Shown: positions 6,728 through 15,800 of the stretch, in pieces | Layout: each line of letters starts with the position of its first letter | Numbering within the stretch: the stretch's first letter is position 1 | Assembly: GCA_018303225.1 (NCBI GenBank) | Contig: JAGVYO010000027.1 | Coordinates: 1 to 28,372, forward strand | Origin: Candidatus Woesearchaeota archaeon | GTDB taxonomy: Archaea; Nanobdellota; Nanobdellia; Woesearchaeales; JAGVYO01 | Direction: 5' to 3' | Length of the DNA stretch: 28,372 nt | Program-made: the position numbers and the translations under genes | The notes under the pieces: model-generated | Seen by the model: the letters and a program-made list of their open reading frames with translations, nothing else | Database searches by the model: none | What the model was told of the DNA's origin: nothing

Positions 6728-7627
6728 ATGTTATCTGCTTCCCTCTGCGGCATTAAACTGCGCAACCCTACCGTGCTCGCTTCCGGAATCCTGGGCATCT
6801 CCAGAGACCTGGCGAAGCGTGTCGGCTCTGTGGGCGCCGGCGCTGTAACCCTGAAATCATTGTGCCATGAGCCCCGGAAAGGAAATCCCAACCCGACCAT
6901 GGCGGTGTTTGAAGGAGGTATGATCAACGCCGTCGGGCTGCCGGGACAGGGCATCGACAATGCGATCAACGATTTCAAATCATTGGATGATCTGGGCATT
7001 CCGGTCATCGGGAGCATTTTCGGCTACACCATCGAAGATTTCGGCAGGGTAGCCAAAAAGATGTCGGCGTTAAAGCCGGCGATGATTGAAGTGGATATAT
7101 CGTGCCCGCACATGGATTACGGCAGGCCAATTGCATCCGACCCGAATCTTGCTGCCAACGTCACAAAAGAAGTGAAGAAAAACACAAGACTCCCGGTCAG
7201 CGTCAAGTTAAGCCCCAACGTAGCGGATATCAAAGAGATGGCGAGGGCTGTAGAAAAAGCCGGCGCAGACGCAATCACGGCTGTCAATACAGCCCACGGC
7301 ATGGTGATCAACATCGACGCAAGAAAGCCTATCTTAGCCAACAGGAGCGGCGGCATTTCCGGTCCGGCTCTGAGGCCGATTGCCGTGAAATGCGTGTATG
7401 ACATCTACGAGACTGTAAAGATCCCTATCATCGGGACAGGGGGCGTCGCAACAGGGAAAGACGCCTTAGAGATGATTATGGCCGGCGCTACAGCGGTCGG
7501 CATCGGAACCGCGTGCTATTACGGAGGGATGGGCGTGTTCAAAAAGATCTGCACCGAGATGGAATCCTGGATGAAAAAGAATAAGGTACGCACGCTCAAC
7601 GAAATCCGTGGGGTGGCGCATAAATAA
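6728..7627 (+). CDS. pyrD: Dihydroorotate dehydrogenase, class 1B catalytic subunit
   Basis: PyrD oxidises dihydroorotate to orotate with FMN. Its 299 residues fit class 1 enzymes. LRNPTVLASGILG opens the TIM barrel. VDISCPHMDYGRP carries the active-site cysteine of class 1B enzymes. VSVKLSPNV supplies the barrel strand with the FMN lysine, and IGTGGVATGKDALEMIMAGA is the phosphate-binding end. Class 1B works with PyrK as an NAD+-dependent complex, and pyrK lies downstream. The start ATG follows the zinc-domain stop codon at once, so it is co-transcribed with pyrB. A palindromic repeat and a new promoter separate it from pyrK. Confidence 0.95.
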   Translation: MLSASLCGIKLRNPTVLASGILGISRDLAKRVGSVGAGAVTLKSLCHEPRKGNPNPTMAVFEGGMINAVGLPGQGIDNAINDFKSLDDLGIPVIGSIFGYTIEDFGRVAKKMSALKPAMIEVDISCPHMDYGRPIASDPNLAANVTKEVKKNTRLPVSVKLSPNVADIKEMARAVEKAGADAITAVNTAHGMVINIDARKPILANRSGGISGPALRPIAVKCVYDIYETVKIPIIGTGGVATGKDALEMIMAGATAVGIGTACYYGGMGVFKKICTEMESWMKKNKVRTLNEIRGVAHK

Positions 7628-7684
7628 ATAGTGCATATTAGTGAAAGATACGGGCAGATCACCATCAACTAAAAGTTTTATAGC

Positions 7685-7736
7685 GGTAGGGCGATCCCAA
7701 AAATTTCGTGCCGAAATTTTTGTCATAGTCCTAACC
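7685..7736 (+). repeat. Palindromic intergenic repeat, copy 1
   Basis: The core is a perfect 11-bp stem: CAAAAATTTCG (7698-7708), loop TGC, CGAAATTTTTG (7712-7722). Flanks GGTAGGGCGATCC and TCATAGTCCTAACC match, partly in reverse complement, the flanks of two further copies at 17397 and 20695. It lies between pyrD and pyrK. It could act as a terminator for the pyrB unit or be a small mobile or structured element. Confidence 0.75.
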
Positions 7737-7773
7737 TAAAAAATAAAAAGAATAGGCGATATTGGAAATTTAG

Positions 7774-7782
7774 TGTTTAAAA
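7774..7782 (+). promoter_or_regulatory. TATA-like box of the pyrK operon
   Basis: TGTTTAAAA, about 21 nt before ATG 7799. It marks a second transcription unit, pyrK-pyrC-pyrE-pyrF. Confidence 0.5.
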
Positions 7783-7798
7783 AGAGTTACTGGCAAAA

Positions 7799-8614
7799 AT
7801 GCAAAAACCACCGTTTAACTGCAAGGAATGGAAGACCGAACTGCCGGAGATGGCGGAGATTACGAAAGTCATACAAGAAGCAAAAGATATCAAATCCTTC
7901 TTCTTCAGATTCGATAAAGAAGTCAGACCCGGGCAGTTCGTCATGATATGGATCCCCTGCGTGGATGAAAAACCTTACGCCGTATCTTACCAGAAAGGAA
8001 AAGAGATGGCGATTACCTCCCACATGATCGGCCCTTTCACCAAAGCGTTGGACAGACTCAGGAAAGGCGATAAAATCGGTGTCCGCGGGCCCTACGGGAA
8101 GGGATTTACGCCAAAAAAGAATGCCTGCGTCATCGGCGGCGGTGTGGGGATGGCTTCGGTAAGCACGCTGATCGACGCGCTAGGAAATCCAACCATCCTT
8201 ATGGGTGCAAAAGACAAAGCGCATGTCCTCTACAAAAAACGCTATCCGAAAGCGATGATCGCTACAGACGACGGCAGCGAAGGTTTTCATGGGTTTGTCA
8301 CGGACCAGTTCAAAGAGCAGCTGAAGAAGAAGAAATTCAGCATGGTTTATACCTGCGGCCCGGAAATCATGATGAAGAAAATCGTCGAAATCTGCAACGA
8401 AAAGGGCATAGACTGCGAGGCCTCGGTAGAAAGGTACATGAAATGCGGCTACGGTATCTGCGGAAACTGCGTGATTGACGATCAGCTGGTGTGTGTAGAC
8501 GGCCCGGTGTTCAACAGGGAAAAACTGAATAAGCTCAATGACTTCGGCCGATTTGCGCATCTCAAGAACGGGAAAAAGGTCGCGCTGGCCGAATACTATG
8601 GAGGCCGGGCATGA
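7799..8614 (+). CDS. pyrK: Dihydroorotate dehydrogenase electron-transfer subunit
   Basis: PyrK passes electrons from the FMN of PyrD through a 2Fe-2S cluster and FAD to NAD+. The 271-residue protein has the ferredoxin-reductase layout. The FAD domain carries RPGQFVMIW and the flavin motif KPYAVSYQ, then comes the pyridine-nucleotide domain (CVIGGGVGMASV, YTCGPEIMMKKI). Iron-sulfur cysteines C216, C221, C224 and C232 are in CGYGICGNCVIDDQLVCVDGPVF, the class 1B ligand spacing. The first 17 residues are not typical; an in-frame ATG at 7850 (MAEITKVIQEAKDI) gives a more usual N-terminus, but the TATA box fits 7799. It overlaps pyrC by ATGA. Confidence 0.93.
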   Translation: MQKPPFNCKEWKTELPEMAEITKVIQEAKDIKSFFFRFDKEVRPGQFVMIWIPCVDEKPYAVSYQKGKEMAITSHMIGPFTKALDRLRKGDKIGVRGPYGKGFTPKKNACVIGGGVGMASVSTLIDALGNPTILMGAKDKAHVLYKKRYPKAMIATDDGSEGFHGFVTDQFKEQLKKKKFSMVYTCGPEIMMKKIVEICNEKGIDCEASVERYMKCGYGICGNCVIDDQLVCVDGPVFNREKLNKLNDFGRFAHLKNGKKVALAEYYGGRA

Positions 8615-9807
8615 GCTTGCTCATCGAAGGGGGCCACGTACTCGTTGAAGGCCGGTTGCTCAGGGAAAACGTCTTCATCGACAAAGGCAAAATCCAGCAA
8701 ATCACGCCGCAACGCCCCAATGCGGACCAGGAAATCAATGCAAAGGGAAAGATTGTATTGCCGGGCCTGATAGACTGCCACGTGCACTGCCGCGAGCCCG
8801 GACTGACGCACAAAGAGGACTTCTATACCGCGAGCATGGCAGCTGCAGCCGGTGGAGTAACCACATTTTTTGATATGCCCAACACCCATCCACCTACCTT
8901 TGACATCGAAGATCTGGAAGCCAAACGCGAGATGGCGAAGAAATCGCTGGTCAATTATGGCTTCTATTTCGGCGCCTCCTCAAATAACATTGAACAGATT
9001 AAGAAAGCAAGGAACATCGCTGCTGTAAAAATATACATGAATGAGACAACGGGAAATCTTTTACTGGAAAACGACACCATTATTGAAGAAATCTTCAAAC
9101 ATGCGCCCCGAATAGCGGTCCATGCCGAAGGCGAGCAGATACGGAAAGCCATTCACCTGGCCAAAAAGTACAAGAAATTTCTCTATCTCTGCCATATCAG
9201 CTCCAAAGATGAGATAGCATTGATAAAAAAGGAAAAAACAGAGAATATTTTCTGCGAAGTGGCTCCCCACCATCTTTTCCTGACAGACAGCGACCATAAA
9301 AAGATGAAAGGGCTCGCGTATATGAAGCCCGTCCTGAAAAGCAAGAAAGACCAGAATGCACTGTGGAAAGGCATCGAGGACAACACGGTAGATACTATCG
9401 GTACGGATCATGCGCCGCATACGCTGATGGAGAAGAAGTCCAATAGTCCGCCAGCGGGAGTTCCTGGCCTGGAGACCATGCTTCCATTATTATTAAATGC
9501 AGTCAATGAAAAAAAGCTGACCCTTCAGAAGCTTTCCGAATTGACTGCTGCGAATCCTGCGCGCATCTTCGGCATCAAAAACAAAGGGATCATCAAAGAG
9601 GGGTATGACGCGGATGTAGTTGTTGTGGATCTAAACAAAGAATATAAAATATCCAATGACGCTTTGTTCACCAAATGCAAATGGAGCCCGTTCCATGGGA
9701 AAAAGGTGAAGGGTGCCGTGGATTTCACGATTGTAAACGGAAATTTAATATATCATCACCGCGAATTTGAGCGCATACGCGCCCGAGAGGTGGTTTTCAG
9801 TGGATAA
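8611..9807 (+). CDS. pyrC: Dihydroorotase, class I
   Basis: PyrC is a zinc-dependent amidohydrolase that cyclises carbamoyl-aspartate to dihydroorotate. The 398-residue length fits the class I (long) type. Metal and substrate motifs include D-C-H57-V-H59-CREPG, FFDMPNTHPP, HAEGEQ, LCHISS and IGTDHAPH (D266, H267, H270). The flanking beta-sandwich made from both termini is present (LLIEGGHVLVEGRL at the start, GAVDFTIVNGNLIY at the end). It begins inside the pyrK stop codon (ATGA) and its own stop overlaps pyrE by 8 nt, so translation of the operon is tightly coupled. Confidence 0.96.
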   Translation: MSLLIEGGHVLVEGRLLRENVFIDKGKIQQITPQRPNADQEINAKGKIVLPGLIDCHVHCREPGLTHKEDFYTASMAAAAGGVTTFFDMPNTHPPTFDIEDLEAKREMAKKSLVNYGFYFGASSNNIEQIKKARNIAAVKIYMNETTGNLLLENDTIIEEIFKHAPRIAVHAEGEQIRKAIHLAKKYKKFLYLCHISSKDEIALIKKEKTENIFCEVAPHHLFLTDSDHKKMKGLAYMKPVLKSKKDQNALWKGIEDNTVDTIGTDHAPHTLMEKKSNSPPAGVPGLETMLPLLLNAVNEKKLTLQKLSELTAANPARIFGIKNKGIIKEGYDADVVVVDLNKEYKISNDALFTKCKWSPFHGKKVKGAVDFTIVNGNLIYHHREFERIRAREVVFSG

Positions 9808-10426
9808 GGAGATTGCAGAAATCTTATTGAAGGCAAAAGCCGTTACGCTGCAGCCCAATGATCCGTTCACCTTTGCGTCCGGCATCAGGAGCCCCATTTA
9901 CTGCGACAACCGGCTGCTGCTCGGCCATGTCGCGGAGCGGGAGGCTGTCGTGAGATGGATGGCGGATATTATCCAGAAGAAAAAGATTGACGCGGATATC
10001 ATTGGAGGAACCGCCATGGCCGGCATTCCATGGGCTTCATGGGTGGCTGAAAAACTGGAAAAACCGATGGTCTTCGTCAGGGCTGAAAAGAAGATGCATG
10101 GCAAAGGGAACATCATCGAAGGCGGCATGGTCAAGAGAAAAAAGGTATTGCTGGTGGAAGACCTGATCAGCACCGGCACCAGCGCATTGGCCTCAGTTGA
10201 TACATTGCGCGAAGAAGGCGCCGAAGTCAATGATTGCGTGGCTATTTTCACCTACGGTTTTTCGGAAGCTGCCAGAAGTTTCAAGGAGCATAAGGTACAA
10301 CTTTACCCCTTGAGCAATTTTGCTGCCTTGATTGATGCAGCCATTAAACAGAATTATATCCGTGCCCAACAAAAGGACCATCTGCTGGAATGGTCCAAGG
10401 ATCCGAGAAAATGGGGAACAAAATAA
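9800..10426 (+). CDS. pyrE: Orotate phosphoribosyltransferase
   Basis: PyrE joins orotate to PRPP to give OMP. The 208-residue frame contains the PRPP-binding motif VLLVEDLISTGTSAL, the flexible-loop region RAEKKMHGKGNIIEGGM and the FTFASGIRSPIYCDNR substrate region. I place the start at GTG 9800 because AGGTGG (9787-9792) sits 7 nt before it and the family begins near this point. A TTG at 9767 would add 11 residues that look like out-of-place pyrC-tail coding. The gene overlaps pyrC by 8 nt, and the pyrF start lies within its end. Confidence 0.95.
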   Translation: MDKEIAEILLKAKAVTLQPNDPFTFASGIRSPIYCDNRLLLGHVAEREAVVRWMADIIQKKKIDADIIGGTAMAGIPWASWVAEKLEKPMVFVRAEKKMHGKGNIIEGGMVKRKKVLLVEDLISTGTSALASVDTLREEGAEVNDCVAIFTYGFSEAARSFKEHKVQLYPLSNFAALIDAAIKQNYIRAQQKDHLLEWSKDPRKWGTK

Positions 10427-11109
10427 TCAAGCTGGAGAGGAGCATCATCCCGGCATGCGATGTTGCTACGCTGGAAGCGCTGAAGCAGCTGGTGTCGGAA
10501 ACTTCGGATGTAGAAGGCATCGGCGCCTATAAAATCGGCTTTTCGCTGGTGATTCCGTTCGGACTGAATGCGGTTTTAGGTGCCATCCGCGAATTCAGCG
10601 ACCTGCCGGTCATCTACGACCATCAGAAAGGCGGCACGGACATCCCCGGCACCGGAACGCTGTTCGCGCAGAGCTGCAAGCGCTGCGAGGCGGTCATTCT
10701 GTTTCCCCAATCAGGCCCGGAAGTGGAGAAGGCCTGGATCGAAGCGTGCCGGGAAGAAGAGCTGGGCGTGATTATCGGCGGCGAGATGACGCACAAGGCT
10801 TTTTTGCAGAGCGACGGCGGCTTCATAGCGGATGACGCGCCGGAGAAAATCTACAAAACAGCCGCTTCTTTAGGCGTAAAGGATTTTGTGGTGCCGGGCA
10901 ACAAGCCCGACAGGATCAAAACGTACCGCAAATTGTTGGGCGACAAAGCAGTATTCTATTCACCCGGCTTCATTGCACAGGGCGGCTCCTTATCTGATTC
11001 GGCCAGAGCCGCCGGCTCAAACTGGCACGCCATCCTAGGCAGGGCGCTTTATACGGCCAAAGACATCCACAAGCAGGCGAAAGAGCTGGCTAAGTTCGTT
11101 CTTAAGTAG
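10411..11109 (+). CDS. pyrF: Orotidine 5'-phosphate decarboxylase, variant motif
   Basis: PyrF decarboxylates OMP to UMP, the last step of the pathway. The 232-residue TIM barrel has IPACDVATLEAL as the first strand, then GAYKIGF. YDHQKGGTDIPGT is the catalytic segment. PQSGPEVEKAW and the phosphate-loop region YSPGFIAQGGS follow. The usual motif is D-x-K-x-x-D-x-x-x-T; here the acidic and lysine residues are D70, K73, D77 with T81, so the spacing is wider. I believe this spacing exists in some archaeal relatives but cannot check it. The start at ATG 10411 is preferred over ATG 10390, and it overlaps the pyrE end by 16 nt. Position at the end of the operon supports the assignment. Confidence 0.88.
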   Translation: MGNKIIKLERSIIPACDVATLEALKQLVSETSDVEGIGAYKIGFSLVIPFGLNAVLGAIREFSDLPVIYDHQKGGTDIPGTGTLFAQSCKRCEAVILFPQSGPEVEKAWIEACREEELGVIIGGEMTHKAFLQSDGGFIADDAPEKIYKTAASLGVKDFVVPGNKPDRIKTYRKLLGDKAVFYSPGFIAQGGSLSDSARAAGSNWHAILGRALYTAKDIHKQAKELAKFVLK

Positions 11110-11126
11110 TGGTTACAGATAGAAAG

Positions 11127-11137
11127 GTTTATATACC
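11127..11137 (+). promoter_or_regulatory. TATA box of the 11158 gene
   Basis: GTTTATATACC, centred about 26 nt before ATG 11158, so the mRNA is probably leaderless. This supports ATG 11158 over the upstream TTG at 11143. Confidence 0.7.
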
Positions 11138-11157
11138 ATTTCTTGTTTGCCACGGTT

Positions 11158-11595
11158 ATGCCATGGTTCCCCATCTTAAGGAAAACTGTAGAGAAGGTAT
11201 CGCGGCTGGATGGCTTTCGGCTGTCCGACTTGGCATCCGGTTCTCAGATTGTGCTTAATACCGAGACGGGCCCATACACACTTCACGTTGTCGACCCCAA
11301 AGAAAGGTGGGTTACGCTTGAACACAATGGATTTTCCAGTGCCGGGCACTATCGCCTGGGCGGCGCTACATTTGGTGGATCCATTGCAAGTGGTTGGGTA
11401 AAACAAGGGATGTACCTTGAGCTTTATTGGAAGACCCCATCAGGGCGATGGTGGGACATGGTTCCCGAAAGCGCACTGGAAGAACTTCTAAAGCAACCTT
11501 CTTTTCCAACCGAAGTCAGGTTGGGTCCTGTCCAAAGCTTTGAAGTCTACGACCCGGATGGAAGAGTGTTGCGTGTTGGTTATGATAAGAATTAG
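11158..11595 (+). CDS. Hypothetical 145-residue protein
   Basis: I do not recognise a family. From ATG 11158 the sequence reads MPWFPILRKTVEKVSRLDGF, then a strand-rich body with many aromatic and glycine residues (SGWVKQGMYLELYWKTPSGR, SFEVYDPDGRVLRVGYDKN). No signal peptide or membrane helix is evident. It probably folds as a small beta domain in the cytoplasm. It stands alone behind its own TATA box, after the pyrF operon, and ends 12 nt from the convergent antiporter gene. No function is proposed. Confidence 0.7.
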   Translation: MPWFPILRKTVEKVSRLDGFRLSDLASGSQIVLNTETGPYTLHVVDPKERWVTLEHNGFSSAGHYRLGGATFGGSIASGWVKQGMYLELYWKTPSGRWWDMVPESALEELLKQPSFPTEVRLGPVQSFEVYDPDGRVLRVGYDKN

Positions 11596-11607
11596 TTTCT
11601 GCAGAAT

Positions 11608-12762
11608 TCATTTCACGAACGGCTTCAATAGCGGCGGCACAATCAGCGTCGACAGCATGATCACGATGACCAGCGCGGAATAAAGCGCCTCGGTCGCAAG
11701 ACCTGTGGTCAGCCCGTACGACGCAAAAATCAATCCAACTTCTCCCCGGGGGATCATCCCCAGGCCGACAGCATACCTTCGGGCCTTTGTCCTCACGCAG
11801 CCCAGGCCGGAAGCCATTTTGCCGACAACGGCAATGCCCAGGATCACCAGAACAAGGTGGAAAATGCCGGGCTCAAACATCGACCACACGTTCAGGTAGA
11901 CGCCGGCCATGACAAAAAACAGCGGCACGAAGAGATTCGAAACCGGCTTAATGCGCTCGATGATGTGTTCCTTGTGCTGCGTCTGCTCCAGTATCAATCC
12001 GGCGGCAAACGCGCCCACGATGGTGGCAAGGCCAATCTTGTTGGCCACGAACGCCAATGCCAATGCAAACAAAAAGGCTGAAATCACGAAAGTTCTCCGG
12101 ATGTTCAGGGCATGGACAATCCTGAAAATAAAGGGGGTGAATCTGATGCCGATGGCGATGCTGGCCACTAAGAATACAACGGAATACAGCAGAATCTTGC
12201 CGATACCGGGCATGGATACCGTGCCTGTCTCTACGATGCCTACCAGCACCGAGAGGATGATGAGGCCTATCACATCGTCGATGACCGCTGCTCCCAGAAT
12301 AACTTTGGCTTCCTCGCTCTGGACTTTGTTGAGGTCCGAGAAGACCCGCATGGTGACGCCTACGCTGGTAGCTGTCAACGTCGCGCCGATGAATATCGCA
12401 ACCAGATTGCTGAAGCCGGCAGCTATTGAATAATAGTATCCCAATCCGAACGGCACGGCTACGCCGATGGTGGCCACCAGCAGAGAAGCCAGTCCTGATT
12501 TCAGCAACTGGTGGATGTTGGATTCAAGACCTACTTCAAACAACAGCAAAATGACGCCGATCTCCGCCAAAAAGGTCAATACGGCTTCCCCGCCGGGCTG
12601 GATAAAGCCGAAGATGCTCGGTCCCAAAATAACTCCTGCCAGGATTTCCCCAAGCACCGCCGGCTGTTTAAGCTTCTCGGCAAGGACGCCGGCAAATTTA
12701 GCGGATGCGAGAATCACAAATAATTTCAGAATCAATACTCCAATCTCCTCGGCACCGCTCAT
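11608..12762 (-). CDS. CPA2-family cation/proton antiporter
   Basis: This 384-residue integral membrane protein belongs to the Kef/NapA-type monovalent cation:proton antiporters (CPA2). About twelve hydrophobic helices are visible. Recognisable elements are QPAVLGEILAGVILGPSIFG, EIGVILLLFEVGLESN, the ion-binding pair AAVIDDVIGL (two adjacent aspartates mid-membrane) and the late motif GLGMIPRGEVGLIFA. No C-terminal RCK/TrkA domain follows, so it is the transporter domain alone. I start at ATG 12762 because the TATA box at 12787-12796 lies about 29 nt away; the GTG at 12783 would be only about 10 nt from that box. It exchanges Na+ or K+ for protons; which ion is not visible. Confidence 0.9.
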   Translation of the reverse strand: MSGAEEIGVLILKLFVILASAKFAGVLAEKLKQPAVLGEILAGVILGPSIFGFIQPGGEAVLTFLAEIGVILLLFEVGLESNIHQLLKSGLASLLVATIGVAVPFGLGYYYSIAAGFSNLVAIFIGATLTATSVGVTMRVFSDLNKVQSEEAKVILGAAVIDDVIGLIILSVLVGIVETGTVSMPGIGKILLYSVVFLVASIAIGIRFTPFIFRIVHALNIRRTFVISAFLFALALAFVANKIGLATIVGAFAAGLILEQTQHKEHIIERIKPVSNLFVPLFFVMAGVYLNVWSMFEPGIFHLVLVILGIAVVGKMASGLGCVRTKARRYAVGLGMIPRGEVGLIFASYGLTTGLATEALYSALVIVIMLSTLIVPPLLKPFVK

Positions 12763-12786
12763 AGCCCCTGCGGAGAAAATCACCTT

Positions 12787-12796
12787 TATTTAAAAG
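12787..12796 (-). promoter_or_regulatory. TATA box of the antiporter gene
   Basis: TTTTAAATAA on the minus strand; its distance decides the start at 12762 rather than 12783. Confidence 0.65.
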
Positions 12797-12856
12797 TTAC
12801 TATTTCTGGATGGTAATGCAGCTATTAATAGAGAGTTAGTACTTTAGAGTAAGTAA

Positions 12857-12868
12857 ATTTTATAAAAG
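12857..12868 (+). promoter_or_regulatory. TATA box of the 12889 gene
   Basis: ATTTTATAAAAG, about 27 nt before ATG 12889. It is an archaeal-type promoter in front of a protein of bacterial architecture. Confidence 0.7.
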
Positions 12869-12888
12869 GACGCTAATTCGCAGACGAT

Positions 12889-15800
12889 ATGGGGGATATA
12901 GATTCGACGGTCCGCAGATTGTATGAAGAAGGGAGAGAACTCCTAGAGTCGCTGGCACGAAAAGGGCTCTTGCTCACAAGCGTGACAGTAGCTTCTTTTG
13001 CAGTGGCATATGCCCTCACCCCACGATCAGTAGTTGCGCAAACGCAGACTGTCATTTACGTGGACGACAGCAACACATCCGGCGTTGAAGATGGAACGCA
13101 GTCGCATCCGTTCAACACCATCAGCGAGGTGTTTACACTTCCCCAATATTTAGCGAAACGCTATACGGTTGTTGTAGCCGAAGGGAATTACCCAAACCAG
13201 GATATGGTCCCATCGACGGGCAGCACAGTGCAAGGGGCAGGATACCAGAAAACAAAGGTCACAAATTCCCAGATTGTCCTGATGGGTGGAACGATACGGG
13301 GATTTTACCTCGAGGATAGCAAGATTGCTATCGGCGCCGGTACGGCTGTGATTGAGCAGAATTATTTAAAAAGTACCCCCATTACTGCCATTCTCGGTTC
13401 AGGCGGACGGATTGCCAACAACATCCTCACATATGCAGAAACAGCAGTGATTGTGGACAATTCCGGAATAGATATTTTCAACAACACCTTCTACGGGAAT
13501 AGCCGCATAGGAATTCGTTTCTCAAAATCAATACGCCGATTCTATAATAACATCTTAGCCAACAATGGTACCGGGATCGAACGGATGGATAGCGGAACCC
13601 CGTCTATTGATTACAACCTGTTTTTCGGGAATAGCATTGATGTAAATGGCGCTTCACTGGGGACAGGAAATGTGTTTGCAGATCCAAAGTTAGTGAATGC
13701 CGCTGGCGGCGATTTTCGTCTCCAGCAGGGCTCGCCGGCCATCAATGCAGGAGATCCGAACGTAAAGGACAAAGACGGCTCACGATCCGATATGGGAGCG
13801 TATGGCGGATCTGCGGCGATAGGGGATGGTGGCACTTCTTCCCCACCGCCATCTGAACCGCCTCCGTCACAGCCTCCTCCTACAACTACTGACACTACAC
13901 CTCCTTATCTTAAATGGTTTCGCCCATCCAATGGGGAACAAAATGTGCCCATCAAAACGGACATAGAATTTCTGCTGGCCGATGATGGTGCTGGAATTGA
14001 TACTTCTTCTCTTGTCATGACGCTGAACCAAATCGGAGTAAAACCTTCTATAAGCTTGCGTCAGAATGGGGATGTTCATGTGATTTACCGCCCATCCAAC
14101 GGGATAGAAGCTGTTCCTGACAATCCTTACTGGAGGTATTTCTCCCCAGGTTTAATGTATAATCAGGTGGTGCAGGTAGGAATAAAGATCCAGGATCGTG
14201 CTCCGAGTCCAAATGTTTTAGGAAAAGATCAGAAATTCTATATTGAACATTTTAATTTTTCTGGTTACCATCTCGTTATAGACTTAGAGAATATAAGCAA
14301 CTCTGGCGGATGGAACTCTGATTTTGGTCGATCCGTAGAGCCTCTTGAATTCTCTGCAAGATTGTACGGACAGGATAATCTCACCGTCCCTATCCAAGAG
14401 TTTAGAGCTACCGCGGATGGCCATATTGGTTTTAGATTTGATAATGTTGAACAGATTTCCCGTTTTGACGTAGCTTCCGGCCGACGCGTTTCAACTCTGA
14501 CCCCCGGGGTAATCGAGATTGTTAAAGACAACGGCTATATCCGTCGGGATGATCCCAATACATCAACTTCAACACCACGTTCGGGAAAGAGAGGGAACGT
14601 AGTAACTCGATTGACAGCGCATTACTCCCTTGAAGATTTTAGTAAGGGCACGAGAATTATCTTTAAAGGGGGTATTTTTGAGGAAAAATTCCGTATTGAC
14701 AATGAGGGCAATTACGATCATCGTTCTTTTCTCCTTAAATACCCAAATAGAAATAACGACCATCAATTTATCGACAGCGATGATTTGCACTCCGGGAAAA
14801 GATCCATGCTATTGATTCCGGGCTTGAACAATAGGGATGGATACTGGGGGTACCTTCCTGACGTATTAAGGGGGAAGGGGTATAATGTTTTTGAGTTCTA
14901 TTATTATCCTAATGATGGAAAAATAGGGGTGTCTTCGATTATGGTGAATCGGGCCCTCTATACACTCTTTAGGAATGTAGATCACCAGAAATTCCCGCAC
15001 CTGTCTGAATTTGATGTCGTTGGCCACAGCATGGGCGGACTGATAGCCAGGGCACTCCAAGAGGGCCTCAATGATCGTGCTGAGATGAGCAATCTCAATT
15101 TCCTCAGTTATCAGGATGCAGTCAAAAGCATCCTGATGCTAGGCACACCCAATCATGGCTCCCAGGCAGCTGCACGGATTGCCCATGGGGATAATGAAAT
15201 TTTGAAGGGTTTAGCCTCTCTCATCGGAGGTCTTAACCCGGAAGGTGAAGCGTATAAGGATCTTTCTCCGGGGAGTCCAAAAATTACCCTTTTAAATGCA
15301 TTGATAAGTAATTCTGACATTAATCGCCTGAATATAGCAGGAACAAGGGATATCCCGGGATTGACAGCCGTTCATCGCGAAGAAACAGGCTACCAGGACG
15401 GGGTGGTTTCAGTCAGCAGCGCCAGTTTGTTGGACTACGATATACCATTGGGATTGGTGCCGTTTAACCATCTTGAATTATCGGGTAAAGGCCTGGAAAG
15501 AGATTCGGAGAAATTAAAGACATTGGTCGCAATTATTGAAGGATTTTATAACGGCATGCAACCAGCTACTATGAAAAGCCGCGGCCTTCTGGATGAAGTG
15601 ATTCTGCCAACAAGAGATTTCACCGTGCCTTTTCCAGACGAGCGGATGAATTTTGGGTCGTTTCGGCTGACGGTCTACGACAAGAATAATCCGCCAAAAA
15701 TCATCCCGTCCTCTACACTGTACCTACACCATCCTCAAAGCAATTTAAGCGCAGCCCCTGCTCTTGAAATGGATCCAGGGAGCTTTGTTTATTACCCTTA

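Noticed and set aside
11909..12433. 174-codon frame on the plus strand opposite the antiporter
   Set aside because: Low-complexity M/T/A-rich product typical of reading membrane-helix codons backwards; no promoter signals.
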